DNA from: an uncultured Myxococcales bacterium
Lineage (GTDB): Bacteria > Myxococcota_A > UBA9042
Assembly: GCA_903924465.1 (NCBI GenBank)
Contig: CAIYBN010000100.1
Coordinates: 1 to 38,950, forward strand
Length of the DNA stretch: 38,950 bases
Direction: 5' to 3'
The notes beneath the pieces are model-generated. The model was not told the origin of the DNA. It worked only from the letters and a program-made list of their open reading frames with translations, and made no database searches. The position numbers and the translations under genes are program-made. Each line of letters opens with the position of its first letter. Within the stretch, counting starts at the first letter, position 1. Below are positions 1 to 7,396 of the stretch, piece by piece.

Positions 1-338
1 CCTCCCCGTCGCCGCCTCCAGCTTGCGCTGGACGCGGCTCCACAATGCGGTCCCGCAGCTTTCGCTGCGCCGCCCATCCTGCCGCGACGCGCGATCCCAT
101 GGACTCCCGCGCCGCCAAGCCTGGTGGTTGTGGGCTTCGCGTGGTGGTCCGTGCGCGCGCCCGGATCCACGAGAAGCACCGCGCCTGACACGCGCGGCAA
201 TTCAGTATTCGCGATTCGCACACTTTTGCCGCAGGCCATTTTCCTTGCGCTGCAAAAATTCTTTGCCGGCGACCCTGAATTGGAGTCCGATGCTCGGCCC
301 GGCGGGTCGTCACGACGCAGGCATCGCCCCACGCGCCA
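1..338. other. left-edge stretch with no supported gene
   Basis: This stretch lies downstream of the lipoprotein gene ending at 339 and contains no convincing gene. Frames stay open on the plus strand from the window edge, but their translations are Arg/Pro/Ala-rich and unlike a folded protein, as expected by chance in GC-rich DNA. From about 195 to 285 the sequence is more AT-rich. That patch is bracketed by an 8-bp inverted repeat, CAATTCAG at 198-205 and CTGAATTG at 275-282. I assign it no function. Confidence 0.4.
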
Positions 339-1871
339 TCAAGGTTCCCGCCACGCGATGACGCCGCCGCCGACGCTTGGATCCTGCCACGCCACGTACC
401 GCTTGCCGTCGCTGCCCAACGCAATGCGCGAGAATTGCGCGATTTTTCCATGCGATCCGTCACTGTCCGGGCTGCATGTGTTCCAGGCCTTGCCGTCGTT
501 GCTGAGCGCCAACTTCGGTTCGCCGCACTTGCCGCCGCTGGGTGTGCTGCTGGCGTAGACAACGGCACTCGCGCCCTTGGCGTCGGTCACCATTCGCGTG
601 AACAGGCCGCCGCCGCCGGTGCCGTCAACGGGCAGGGCGGTGGCATCGCTCCAGCTGTTGCCGTCGGCTGACGTCACAAACCACACGGCCTGGGCCGTGG
701 TCGCGGAGCGATGCAAGGTGACTGCGGCCCTCGGTGCTTGGCCGCTGAACCCAAGGCTGAGCGAAGGATTCGGGTCGGCAAAGCCCACCGAATTGGTGAT
801 TTGCGTGGCATTGGCGTTGCCGGGCTGCCAATACGTCGCGATGACGCCGCCGTCCTTGCTGTGGCAGAAATAGCCGACGGCGGGCTGCTGTGCGCCATCC
901 AGCGCGATAGCGGGGGCAAAAGGCAGAAGCGTATCGGCCGATGCAACAACGGGCGCTTCCTTCCTGGCCGTCCACATCTTCGGCGGCGTGGACAGCGTGC
1001 CGGTGGCGTAGAACAGCCGCGCGCCGTCCTGCAACCACGCGATGTGGGCTTTGCTGCTGCCCATCACGAGGGTCGGCTGGGAAAAGCTGCTCTTGACCGG
1101 CGCGACCGCGATGGTGTCCTCCTTCCACGTTTTGCCGCCGTCGCCGGAGAGCGCCCAGTCGATTTCCTGGCCGTCCGCGCGCGCCCACACGACCGCGTAC
1201 GTGCCCGAGCTGCCGGCGCGGTCAAAGCCGAGCGTCGCGACGTTGCTGCCCGCGCCGCCGATGCTCAGGCTGGACGTGACTTTCTGCGGCGCTTTCCACT
1301 CACCGCTGCGGCGATCCCAGCCGACGAACTGCAGCGCGCTTCCGTCCAGGAAAATGACCGCAGGATCGCCGTTGCCATCGATGGCCAAGTCGACCGCGGC
1401 ACCAAATGTCGCCTCGGCACCGGCGGTGGAAGCGGCTGCGACGTGAAAGCCAGTGGCTGGCGGGCCAACGGTGACTTCATTCGAGGAATCGCCCAGCTGA
1501 TCGCCGACCTTGGCGCGGACACGGTAGCGATAGCTGGTGAACTGCGCCACGGTGAGGTCGGCAAACGTGGTAGCGGTGGCGTCGACGGCGGGCTGCGCGA
1601 CGAAGTCACCCGCCAGCGAGGCGCGCTCTACGACGTAGGCGACGACGCCGGCCGTGGCGCTCTTTTGCCACGAGAAACCCGCGGCGCTTTTGCTCGCCGA
1701 GGTGCAACTGAACGCCGATGGTGCCGCGATGCCGGTGGCGGTGATGCCAATCGGGCCGGTATCCGCGCTGGCGTCGGCGCTGCCGCTGGTGGCGCTGTTG
1801 GCGGTGCTGCCGCACGCTCCGAAGAGCAGCGCGCTGAAGATTCCAAGGACCCGGGTGAACGTGTGCGTCAT
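339..1871 (-). CDS. secreted lipoprotein with FN3 domain and BNR-like repeats
   Basis: About 510 residues. The ATG at 1871 is preferred because GGAGGT lies just upstream; longer frames reach into non-coding sequence. The N-terminus is a lipoprotein signal ending in LLFGAC, so the Cys would be lipidated. It is followed by a Ser/Ala/Asp/Thr linker typical of surface lipoproteins. Residues ~45-135 look like one fibronectin type III domain (VVAYVVERASLAG, then YRYRVRAKVGDQ). The rest has Asp-box (BNR/sialidase-like) turns such as SGDGGKTW, SADGNSWSD and SNDGKAWN, which suggests a beta-propeller. No catalytic residues can be assigned, so binding or structural work at the outer membrane is inferred. 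It is divergent from gpmI. Confidence 0.8.
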   Translation of the reverse strand: MTHTFTRVLGIFSALLFGACGSTANSATSGSADASADTGPIGITATGIAAPSAFSCTSASKSAAGFSWQKSATAGVVAYVVERASLAGDFVAQPAVDATATTFADLTVAQFTSYRYRVRAKVGDQLGDSSNEVTVGPPATGFHVAAASTAGAEATFGAAVDLAIDGNGDPAVIFLDGSALQFVGWDRRSGEWKAPQKVTSSLSIGGAGSNVATLGFDRAGSSGTYAVVWARADGQEIDWALSGDGGKTWKEDTIAVAPVKSSFSQPTLVMGSSKAHIAWLQDGARLFYATGTLSTPPKMWTARKEAPVVASADTLLPFAPAIALDGAQQPAVGYFCHSKDGGVIATYWQPGNANATQITNSVGFADPNPSLSLGFSGQAPRAAVTLHRSATTAQAVWFVTSADGNSWSDATALPVDGTGGGGLFTRMVTDAKGASAVVYASSTPSGGKCGEPKLALSNDGKAWNTCSPDSDGSHGKIAQFSRIALGSDGKRYVAWQDPSVGGGVIAWREP

Positions 1872-1933
1872 GCGGCACCTCCGGGCGCGGGAGTGTAGCA
1901 GCTTGTTGCTTGGCGCGAAGCGGTAGGAGCACA

Positions 1934-1961
1934 TTGTCCCCCGCCAAAATCAGCCTATCCT
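1934..1961 (+). promoter_or_regulatory. possible sigma-70-type promoter of gpmI
   Basis: TTGTCC (1934-1939) and TATCCT (1956-1961) are separated by 16 bp. Each matches the vegetative consensus at four of six positions, and they lie about 50 bp upstream of the gpmI start in the divergent spacer. This is a motif match only. Confidence 0.3.
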
Positions 1962-2013
1962 ATTGCGCGCCGCCCCCCAACTGGGCGCGCCGCATCCTCT
2001 GGAGGCTTCCGTC

Positions 2014-3687
2014 ATGACCGTCGAAACACTGCCGCGCCTGCAAGGCATCCAAAAACCCAAAGGTCCGCTGGTTCTGGCGATCCTCGACGGCGTCGGCTGG
2101 GGGCTGGGCGATGGCGGTGATGCGGTCGCTTTGGCGCGCAAACCGAACCTGGAACGCCTGTGGCGATCGTCGCCGACGTGTACGCTCGCGGCGCATGGCG
2201 AAGCTGTGGGCATGCCGTCGGATGCGGACATGGGCAATTCAGAAGTGGGCCACAACGCCATGGGCGCGGGGCGCATTTTCCGCCAGGGCGCGGCGCTGGT
2301 GCAGGATGCGATTGCCTCGGGACGGATCTGGCAGGGCGCGACGTGGAATTGGCTGATGGAAGCCGTTGGCAACGATCAGCCGCATACGCTGCACCTATGC
2401 GGCCTGCTGTCGGACGGCAATGTCCATGCGCATATCGACCACGTGATTGCGCTGATTGCCGCGGCCGATCACGCGCACGTCCAGCGCGTGCGCGTGCATG
2501 CGCTGGCGGATGGGCGCGACGTGGCGGAAGGCACGTTCGAGACGTTTGTGGCGATGCTGGAAGCGGCCATGCACGCCTACCACAAGCGCGATTACAAAGT
2601 GGCGTCGGGCGGCGGGCGGATGGCCATCACGATGGATCGCTACGAAGCCGATTGGTCGATGGTCGAGCGCGGTTGGAACACGCACGTGCGCGGTCGCGGG
2701 CGCGGTTTTGAGAGCGTCAAACAGGCGCTGCAGTTGCTGCGCAAGGAGGCGGGTGGGCAAAGTGACCAGACGCTGGCGCCCTTTGTGATTGTCGACGCCA
2801 AAGGCCAGCCGATCGGCCCGGTGCAGGACGGCGACGCGTTCGTGTTCTGGAATTTCCGCGGCGACCGCGCCATTGAAATCACCCGCGCTTTTGAGGATGA
2901 AGAGTTCGACGCCTTTGCGCGCGGTCCGCAGCCCAAGGTCCGCTTTGCCGGCATGATGCAGTACGACGGCGACCTGACGCTGCCGAAGCATTTCCTGGTC
3001 GAGCCGCCGGTCATCGAGCGCACGATGGGCGAGTTCCTCGCGCAGCTGAAGCTGACGACGTTGGCGGTGTCGGAAACGCAGAAATTCGGCCACGTGACGT
3101 ACTTCTGGAATGGCAATCGCTCCGGGCTGTTGGAGCCGGACTTTGAAGAATACGCCGAGGTGCCGTCGGACCGCGTGCCGTTTGACGAACGGCCGGAAAT
3201 GCGCGCGCACGAAATTACCGATCTCGTGCTGGCGACGTTGGGCGTGAACAATCCGCCGGATTTCGTGCGCCTGAACTATCCGAACGGCGACATGGTCGGC
3301 CATACCGGCAATCTGGAGGCGACCGTGTCGGCGATCCAGACGCTGGACGTGGAAGTCGGTCGGCTGATGCACGTGGTGCGCGAGATGGGCGGCATCTTGG
3401 TCGTGACCGCGGATCACGGCAACGCGGACGACATGTGGATGCGCGACGGCAAAGGGCGGCCGCAGCGCGATGCGATGGGCGTGCCGTTGCCCAAGACCAG
3501 CCACACGCTGAATCCCGTGCCGTTGACGATCTTCGATCCGGTGCACGTCGACGATTGGCGGCTGCGCGACTTTGCCAAGTCGGGTGAAACGCCGGGGTTG
3601 GCGAATGTGGCGGCGACGTTGTTCAATTTGCTGGGCTACGCAGCGCCGAAGGACTATGCGCCAAGCCTGATTGCCCCGACGCGCTAG
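2014..3687 (+). CDS. gpmI: 2,3-bisphosphoglycerate-independent phosphoglycerate mutase
   Basis: This cytoplasmic glycolytic enzyme interconverts 3- and 2-phosphoglycerate using two metal ions and a phosphoserine intermediate. The ATG at 2014 has GGAGG upstream and gives 557 residues. Alkaline-phosphatase-superfamily motifs are present: LDGVGWG with metal-ligand Asp25, MGNSEVGH with nucleophile Ser76, HALADGRD, MDRYEADW, LPNGDMVGHTG-like NYPNGDMVGHTG, and TADHGN at ~465-470. It is longer than the E. coli enzyme (about 514 aa). Segments such as FVIVDAKG, FGHVTYFWNGNRSG and TSHTLNPVP resemble the ~560-residue plant/trypanosomatid-type iPGM. Its stop shares the palindrome CTAG with the convergent ABC permease stop. 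Confidence 0.96.
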   Translation: MTVETLPRLQGIQKPKGPLVLAILDGVGWGLGDGGDAVALARKPNLERLWRSSPTCTLAAHGEAVGMPSDADMGNSEVGHNAMGAGRIFRQGAALVQDAIASGRIWQGATWNWLMEAVGNDQPHTLHLCGLLSDGNVHAHIDHVIALIAAADHAHVQRVRVHALADGRDVAEGTFETFVAMLEAAMHAYHKRDYKVASGGGRMAITMDRYEADWSMVERGWNTHVRGRGRGFESVKQALQLLRKEAGGQSDQTLAPFVIVDAKGQPIGPVQDGDAFVFWNFRGDRAIEITRAFEDEEFDAFARGPQPKVRFAGMMQYDGDLTLPKHFLVEPPVIERTMGEFLAQLKLTTLAVSETQKFGHVTYFWNGNRSGLLEPDFEEYAEVPSDRVPFDERPEMRAHEITDLVLATLGVNNPPDFVRLNYPNGDMVGHTGNLEATVSAIQTLDVEVGRLMHVVREMGGILVVTADHGNADDMWMRDGKGRPQRDAMGVPLPKTSHTLNPVPLTIFDPVHVDDWRLRDFAKSGETPGLANVAATLFNLLGYAAPKDYAPSLIAPTR

Positions 3688-4502
3688 TCGCCGAGAACAC
3701 GCCGGTGCACAAGCACTTGCGCAGCGGTGCCAAAGATCAGCAGCCAGCCCGCGGACGTCCCGGCGAGCCACAGCAAATGCACGTCGGGACCGTCGCCGAT
3801 GAGCAGCGCGCGGTACAACTCGGCCAGGTGGTAGATCGGATTGGCGTGCATGGCCGCGGACAGCCAGACGTTGTGGATGTCGACCGGAAAGTAGGTGTTG
3901 CTGACGAGGCCAAGCGGAATGCCGACCAGGAACATCGGATAGTTCATATGGTCGATGCTCGGCACGATGGCGGTAAAGCACAGGCCAAAAGCCGCAAAGC
4001 ACCAGCCGGCGAGGAAACCGATGAGTGGCAGCGCGACGAGCCACTGCGTGTGGATGTGCAGCACGCCCAGCGCGTTGGCGACCGCAAGCACGACGCAGAC
4101 GATGCCGGCATTCATGACGCCGCGCGCGCTGGCCCAGGTGATTTCGCCCCAGACGATGTGGCGCAGTTCGACCTGGGTGGCCAGGATGCCGTCCCAGGTC
4201 TTTTGGTAGAACATGCGGACGTAGCTGGAGTAGAGCGATTCAAAAAACGGCGTCGCGAAGACGGTCTGGGCGATGAGCCCGGGCGCCATGTAGCTGATGT
4301 AATCGACGCTGCGGCCTTGCCATTTCATCGCGCCGACATACGCGCCAAGGCCGATGCCGAAAGCCAAGAGCGACACGATGGGCTCGAGCGCGGGTGGCAG
4401 GAACGCGGTGCGCCAATTGCGGAGGTAGACCTGGGCGTTGCGTTCGAAAACCGCGCGTGTGCGCCAGTCGGCGAGGTCACGCAGGTACGGATGCCAGATC
4501 AT
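3684..4502 (-). CDS. ABC-2 type exporter permease (NodJ-like)
   Basis: A 272-residue integral membrane protein, the permease half of an ABC-2 exporter. About six hydrophobic helices are visible. Typical NodJ/DrrB-type features are YMAPGLIAQTVFATPFFES, followed by RMFYQKTWDGIL and GEITWASARG, and late in the protein NPIYHLAELYRALL. Its ATG overlaps the stop of the upstream ATPase gene in ATGA, so the two subunits are probably made together. The substrate is unknown; relatives export lipo-oligosaccharides, polysaccharides or drugs. The end of the gene overlaps that of gpmI by four bases. Confidence 0.9.
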   Translation of the reverse strand: MIWHPYLRDLADWRTRAVFERNAQVYLRNWRTAFLPPALEPIVSLLAFGIGLGAYVGAMKWQGRSVDYISYMAPGLIAQTVFATPFFESLYSSYVRMFYQKTWDGILATQVELRHIVWGEITWASARGVMNAGIVCVVLAVANALGVLHIHTQWLVALPLIGFLAGWCFAAFGLCFTAIVPSIDHMNYPMFLVGIPLGLVSNTYFPVDIHNVWLSAAMHANPIYHLAELYRALLIGDGPDVHLLWLAGTSAGWLLIFGTAAQVLVHRRVLGD

Positions 4503-5431
4503 CGGGACTCCTCGGTATCGTGCTGGACATCAATCGCGAGGCGCAGAAACAGGTCGTCCAACGTGGGCTGCCGCACCGTGAAACGGCAATGCGCGAAAGC
4601 TTGGGAAAACGCCGCGAGCTGGCTACCTGACAGCGGAATCTGCCACTCGTCCAACACCCGCGCCGGCGGATTGCCCGTGTGCGCGCGGACCCACGCCTGG
4701 AGCGCATCCGCGTCCGCGTCGGTCGCTTCCACAACTGCGACGTGCTCGCCCAGCACCTCGCCCAGAATCTCGCGCGGCGTGCCTCGCGCCACCGCCTTAC
4801 CACGGGACAGCACCGTGATGGCGTCGCTCAGCCGCTCGGCCTCGTCCATGTAGTGCGTGGTCAGCACAATCGCCATGCCTTGCGCCCGCAGCGACGCGAC
4901 CAGCCGCCAGACGTCCACGCGCGCCGCGGGATCCAAGCCCGTCGTCGGCTCATCCATGAACAGCACCCGCGGCTGCTGCACAATCGACCGCGCAATCATC
5001 AGCCGCCGCTGAAAGCCGCCCGACAGCTCCCGCGGCGGCTGCTTGGCAAACTCGCGCAGGCCAAACGTATCGAGCAGCTCCGCCACCCGCCGGTTCACGT
5101 CCGGCAGCTTGGGGCGAAAATAGCTGGCATACACCCGCAGGTTCTGCTCGACCGAGAAATCGTGGTCCAGCGTATCGTGCTGCGTGCAGACGCCGATCCA
5201 GCCTTTCAGCTCGTCGCGGTGTTCAGACAGCAGCTTGCCGTCGTAGCGGATTTCGCCAGCGTCTGGCTCGGCAAAACCGTAGAGCATCCGCAGCGTCGTC
5301 GTCTTGCCAGCGCCGTTTGGACCCAGAAGGCCCAGGACGCTGCCTGCGCCCAGATTGAGGTCCAAGCCATCCACGACGCGCTTGTCGCCGTAGGATTTGA
5401 CCAGGCCGCGCGCGACCAGGATGTCAGACAT
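4499..5431 (-). CDS. ABC-2 exporter ATP-binding subunit (NodI/DrrA-like)
   Basis: The 310-residue ATPase of the exporter encoded just downstream. The ATG at 5431 is chosen because GGAGGAAG precedes it. Motifs in order are Walker A GPNGAGKTT (~37-45), the Q-loop, signature LSGGFQRRLMIARS, Walker B VLFMDEPTTGLD, and H-loop TTHYMDEAERL. After the NBD there are about 90 C-terminal residues, as in the CcmA/DrrA/NodI group. The gene begins inside the last codons of the rlmN-like gene (8-base overlap) and ends in an ATGA overlap with the permease. All three genes therefore look like one operon. Confidence 0.95.
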   Translation of the reverse strand: MSDILVARGLVKSYGDKRVVDGLDLNLGAGSVLGLLGPNGAGKTTTLRMLYGFAEPDAGEIRYDGKLLSEHRDELKGWIGVCTQHDTLDHDFSVEQNLRVYASYFRPKLPDVNRRVAELLDTFGLREFAKQPPRELSGGFQRRLMIARSIVQQPRVLFMDEPTTGLDPAARVDVWRLVASLRAQGMAIVLTTHYMDEAERLSDAITVLSRGKAVARGTPREILGEVLGEHVAVVEATDADADALQAWVRAHTGNPPARVLDEWQIPLSGSQLAAFSQAFAHCRFTVRQPTLDDLFLRLAIDVQHDTEESR

Positions 5432-6539
5432 GCGCTTCCTCCACGTGCCCGCGCTTTTGCCGATGGGCGCCGGCCAGCTGTCCGCACGCGCCACCGACAT
5501 CGCGGCCATGCGGATAGCGCACCATCACCCGAACGCCGGCATCCAGCAGGCGTTTTTGAAACGTCCACACGACCTCGGAACTCGGACTCCGCAGCAGCGG
5601 ATCCGGCCCCGGATTGGCCGGAATCAGGTTCAAGCGCGCCGGCAAGCCCTCCAGCCACGCGCGCAGCAGGTCGGCATCGGCGGGGGCATCGTTCAGCCCG
5701 GCAAACAGCACGTATTCGACCAGCACCGAACGACCGCGCGGCAAATGCGCCAGCAGCGCTGCCTTCAGATCCGCTATCGGCACGCGCTGGTTGACCGGCA
5801 TGAGTTGGCTGCGGCGCGCATCATCGGGCGCGTTCAGGCTCAGCGCCAGGTTGGCCGGACAGCGTGCGAAGAACTCGGCAAATTTCTGCGCCACACCGAC
5901 GGTACTCACGGAAATTTTGCGTGCCGACAGGCCGTACGTCCAATCGTGGGTCAGCACCGCGATCGCGTCCACGACGTTGTCCAGGTTGTCCATCGGCTCG
6001 CCCATGCCCATGAACACGACGTTGCTGATCGCCGGCATCGAGCCGCGCACACGGGACCATAGCGCGTTCGCTTGACGGAATTGCGCAACGATTTCATCGA
6101 CACCGAGATTGCGCACGAGTCCCAGGCGGCCGGTCTCGCAGAACGCGCAACGGCGGCCACAGCCCACCTGGCTCGACACGCACAGCGTCACACGCTGGCC
6201 GTTATCCGCAGGAATCACAACACTTTCGATGACGAGTTTGTCCGCAGTTTGCCACAACAAGCGCCGCGTATGGTCCTCGGCTACCACTTCCTCGACGGCC
6301 ACGAGCGTCGTGTCGTCCAGGAGAAGCGGCGCGAGGCGCAAGGCTTGGACCGGCGGCACGCGGGACAGCGCGGCTTGGCCGTCGAGCCCATCCTGGTGGT
6401 AGGCCTGCATCCACACTTTGACCGCGTCGCGCGCCTGCATCGGGCGCAGCCCAGCCTCGCGCAGCGCTGTCACGAGCGCATCCGGTCGCCAGGCGCCCGA
6501 AGGCTGAGCGATGGCTGGGTTGGCAGGCGACGACGGCAT
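5424..6539 (-). CDS. rlmN: radical SAM 23S rRNA (adenine-C2) methyltransferase, RlmN/Cfr family
   Basis: Family members methylate C2 of an adenine in the 23S peptidyl-transferase centre (A2503 in E. coli) and, for RlmN, tRNA A37. The 371-residue reading from ATG 6539 has the radical SAM triad CGRRCAFC (Cys127, 131, 134). It also has the preceding resolving Cys120 in LCVSSQVGC and the methyl-carrying Cys352 in GACGQL. Further RlmN motifs are VVFMGMGEP, SVSTVGV, LALSLNAPDD and NLIPANPGPDP. The segment CETGRLGLVRNL differs from the usual CxTG form (Glu before TG), so this may be a separate RlmN clade. No Shine-Dalgarno is visible before ATG 6539; a TTG lies seven codons upstream. It overlaps the ABC ATPase gene. 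Confidence 0.85.
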   Translation of the reverse strand: MPSSPANPAIAQPSGAWRPDALVTALREAGLRPMQARDAVKVWMQAYHQDGLDGQAALSRVPPVQALRLAPLLLDDTTLVAVEEVVAEDHTRRLLWQTADKLVIESVVIPADNGQRVTLCVSSQVGCGRRCAFCETGRLGLVRNLGVDEIVAQFRQANALWSRVRGSMPAISNVVFMGMGEPMDNLDNVVDAIAVLTHDWTYGLSARKISVSTVGVAQKFAEFFARCPANLALSLNAPDDARRSQLMPVNQRVPIADLKAALLAHLPRGRSVLVEYVLFAGLNDAPADADLLRAWLEGLPARLNLIPANPGPDPLLRSPSSEVVWTFQKRLLDAGVRVMVRYPHGRDVGGACGQLAGAHRQKRGHVEEAHV

Positions 6540-6590
6540 CGCGCGGCAGTGTGCGGGCAAGCGCGCGACTGCGCAAGTTCGTCTGGCGGT

Positions 6591-6619
6591 TGGCGCGAAG
6601 GGGCGAGGCTGCTACCGTA
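6591..6619 (+). promoter_or_regulatory. weak promoter candidate for the DUF4920-like lipoprotein
   Basis: TTGGCG (6591-6596) and TACCGT (6614-6619) are 17 bp apart in the divergent spacer between the rlmN-like gene and the lipoprotein gene starting at 6646. The match to the vegetative consensus is modest. Confidence 0.2.
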
Positions 6620-6645
6620 TGGCCAGGGAAACGAAGCGAGGTCAC

Positions 6646-7266
6646 ATGCGTTCATTGTTGTTGGTGCTGGTTGTCTCGATCGCGACGGCGTGTCAGGAAT
6701 CCAAGCCAGCGGCTCCATCCGCCGCCAAGCCCGCCGCTGCTGCGGTCCCCGCGACGGCAGCGCCGGCTCCGACTTGCCAAGGCGCAGGCTGTGGTCCAGG
6801 CGATCCCTTGGCACCCCTACCTGCGCCCGCGACAACCGCCGCAGCACTCGATTTGGCTGGCACGCGCTATGGCGCAGGCGTTACGCTCCACGATACCACT
6901 GCGGTAAGCCAAATCCTTCAGAATCCAAAAGCTTGGGTGGGCAAGCGGGTCCGCGTGGAAGGAGAGGTGGCGGACGTCTGCCAGATGCGCGGCTGCTGGT
7001 TTGAGCTCAAGGGCGATCAACCGGGCAAGACGATGAAGTTCAAGGTCACCGACGGCGAGATGGTGTTTCCGAAGGACTCCGCTGGCAAACACGCAGTCGC
7101 CGAAGGGACCGTTCGGCTGATTCCGCTCTCCCTGGAGCAGACGCGGAAGGTCAAGCAGCATGAGGCAGAGGAGCAGGGCAAGCCGTTCGACGCCAATTTT
7201 GTGACCGCGCCCGAGACGTTGGTGCGGCTGGACGGCATCGGCGCCGTGCTGTCGGAAAGAAAGTAG
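6646..7266 (+). CDS. lipoprotein with DUF4920-like domain
   Basis: A 206-residue predicted lipoprotein. The N-terminus MRSLLLVLVVSIATAC is a short signal ending in a lipobox-like ATAC, followed by an Ala/Pro linker to ~residue 65. The C-terminal domain (~75-200) matches the DUF4920 pattern as I remember it: WVGKRVRVEGEVADVCQMRG, then CWFELK, then MVFPKDSAGKHAVAEGTV. The Cys-x4-Cys of VCQMRGCW is characteristic and may bind metal or form a disulfide. The family is uncharacterised and has an OB-fold-like pattern. ATG 6646 is chosen because the signal peptide starts there; the longer frame upstream is not protein-like. Confidence 0.8.
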   Translation: MRSLLLVLVVSIATACQESKPAAPSAAKPAAAAVPATAAPAPTCQGAGCGPGDPLAPLPAPATTAAALDLAGTRYGAGVTLHDTTAVSQILQNPKAWVGKRVRVEGEVADVCQMRGCWFELKGDQPGKTMKFKVTDGEMVFPKDSAGKHAVAEGTVRLIPLSLEQTRKVKQHEAEEQGKPFDANFVTAPETLVRLDGIGAVLSERK

Positions 7267-7396
7267 CCGCACACGCGGGACTTTTGCCACCGGGTCAAAA
7301 TTGCGAGAAAATGTAAAGGCGGCGGTATTCGTTGACCGGACGCATTGGCCTGTCGCGCGACACTTGCCATCATCCATGCGGGTTTTTTGAGGATCC
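7267..7396. other. spacer upstream of the kinase gene
   Basis: This 130-bp spacer probably carries the kinase promoter. It includes an AT-rich run, AAAATTGCGAGAAAATGTAAA, at roughly 7298-7318. I see no convincing -35/-10 pair or terminator hairpin. Confidence 0.3.

Noticed and set aside
1..558. Plus-strand frame open from the window edge into the lipoprotein gene
   Set aside because: No ribosome-binding site or recognisable protein; it lies antisense to the end of the well-supported lipoprotein gene.
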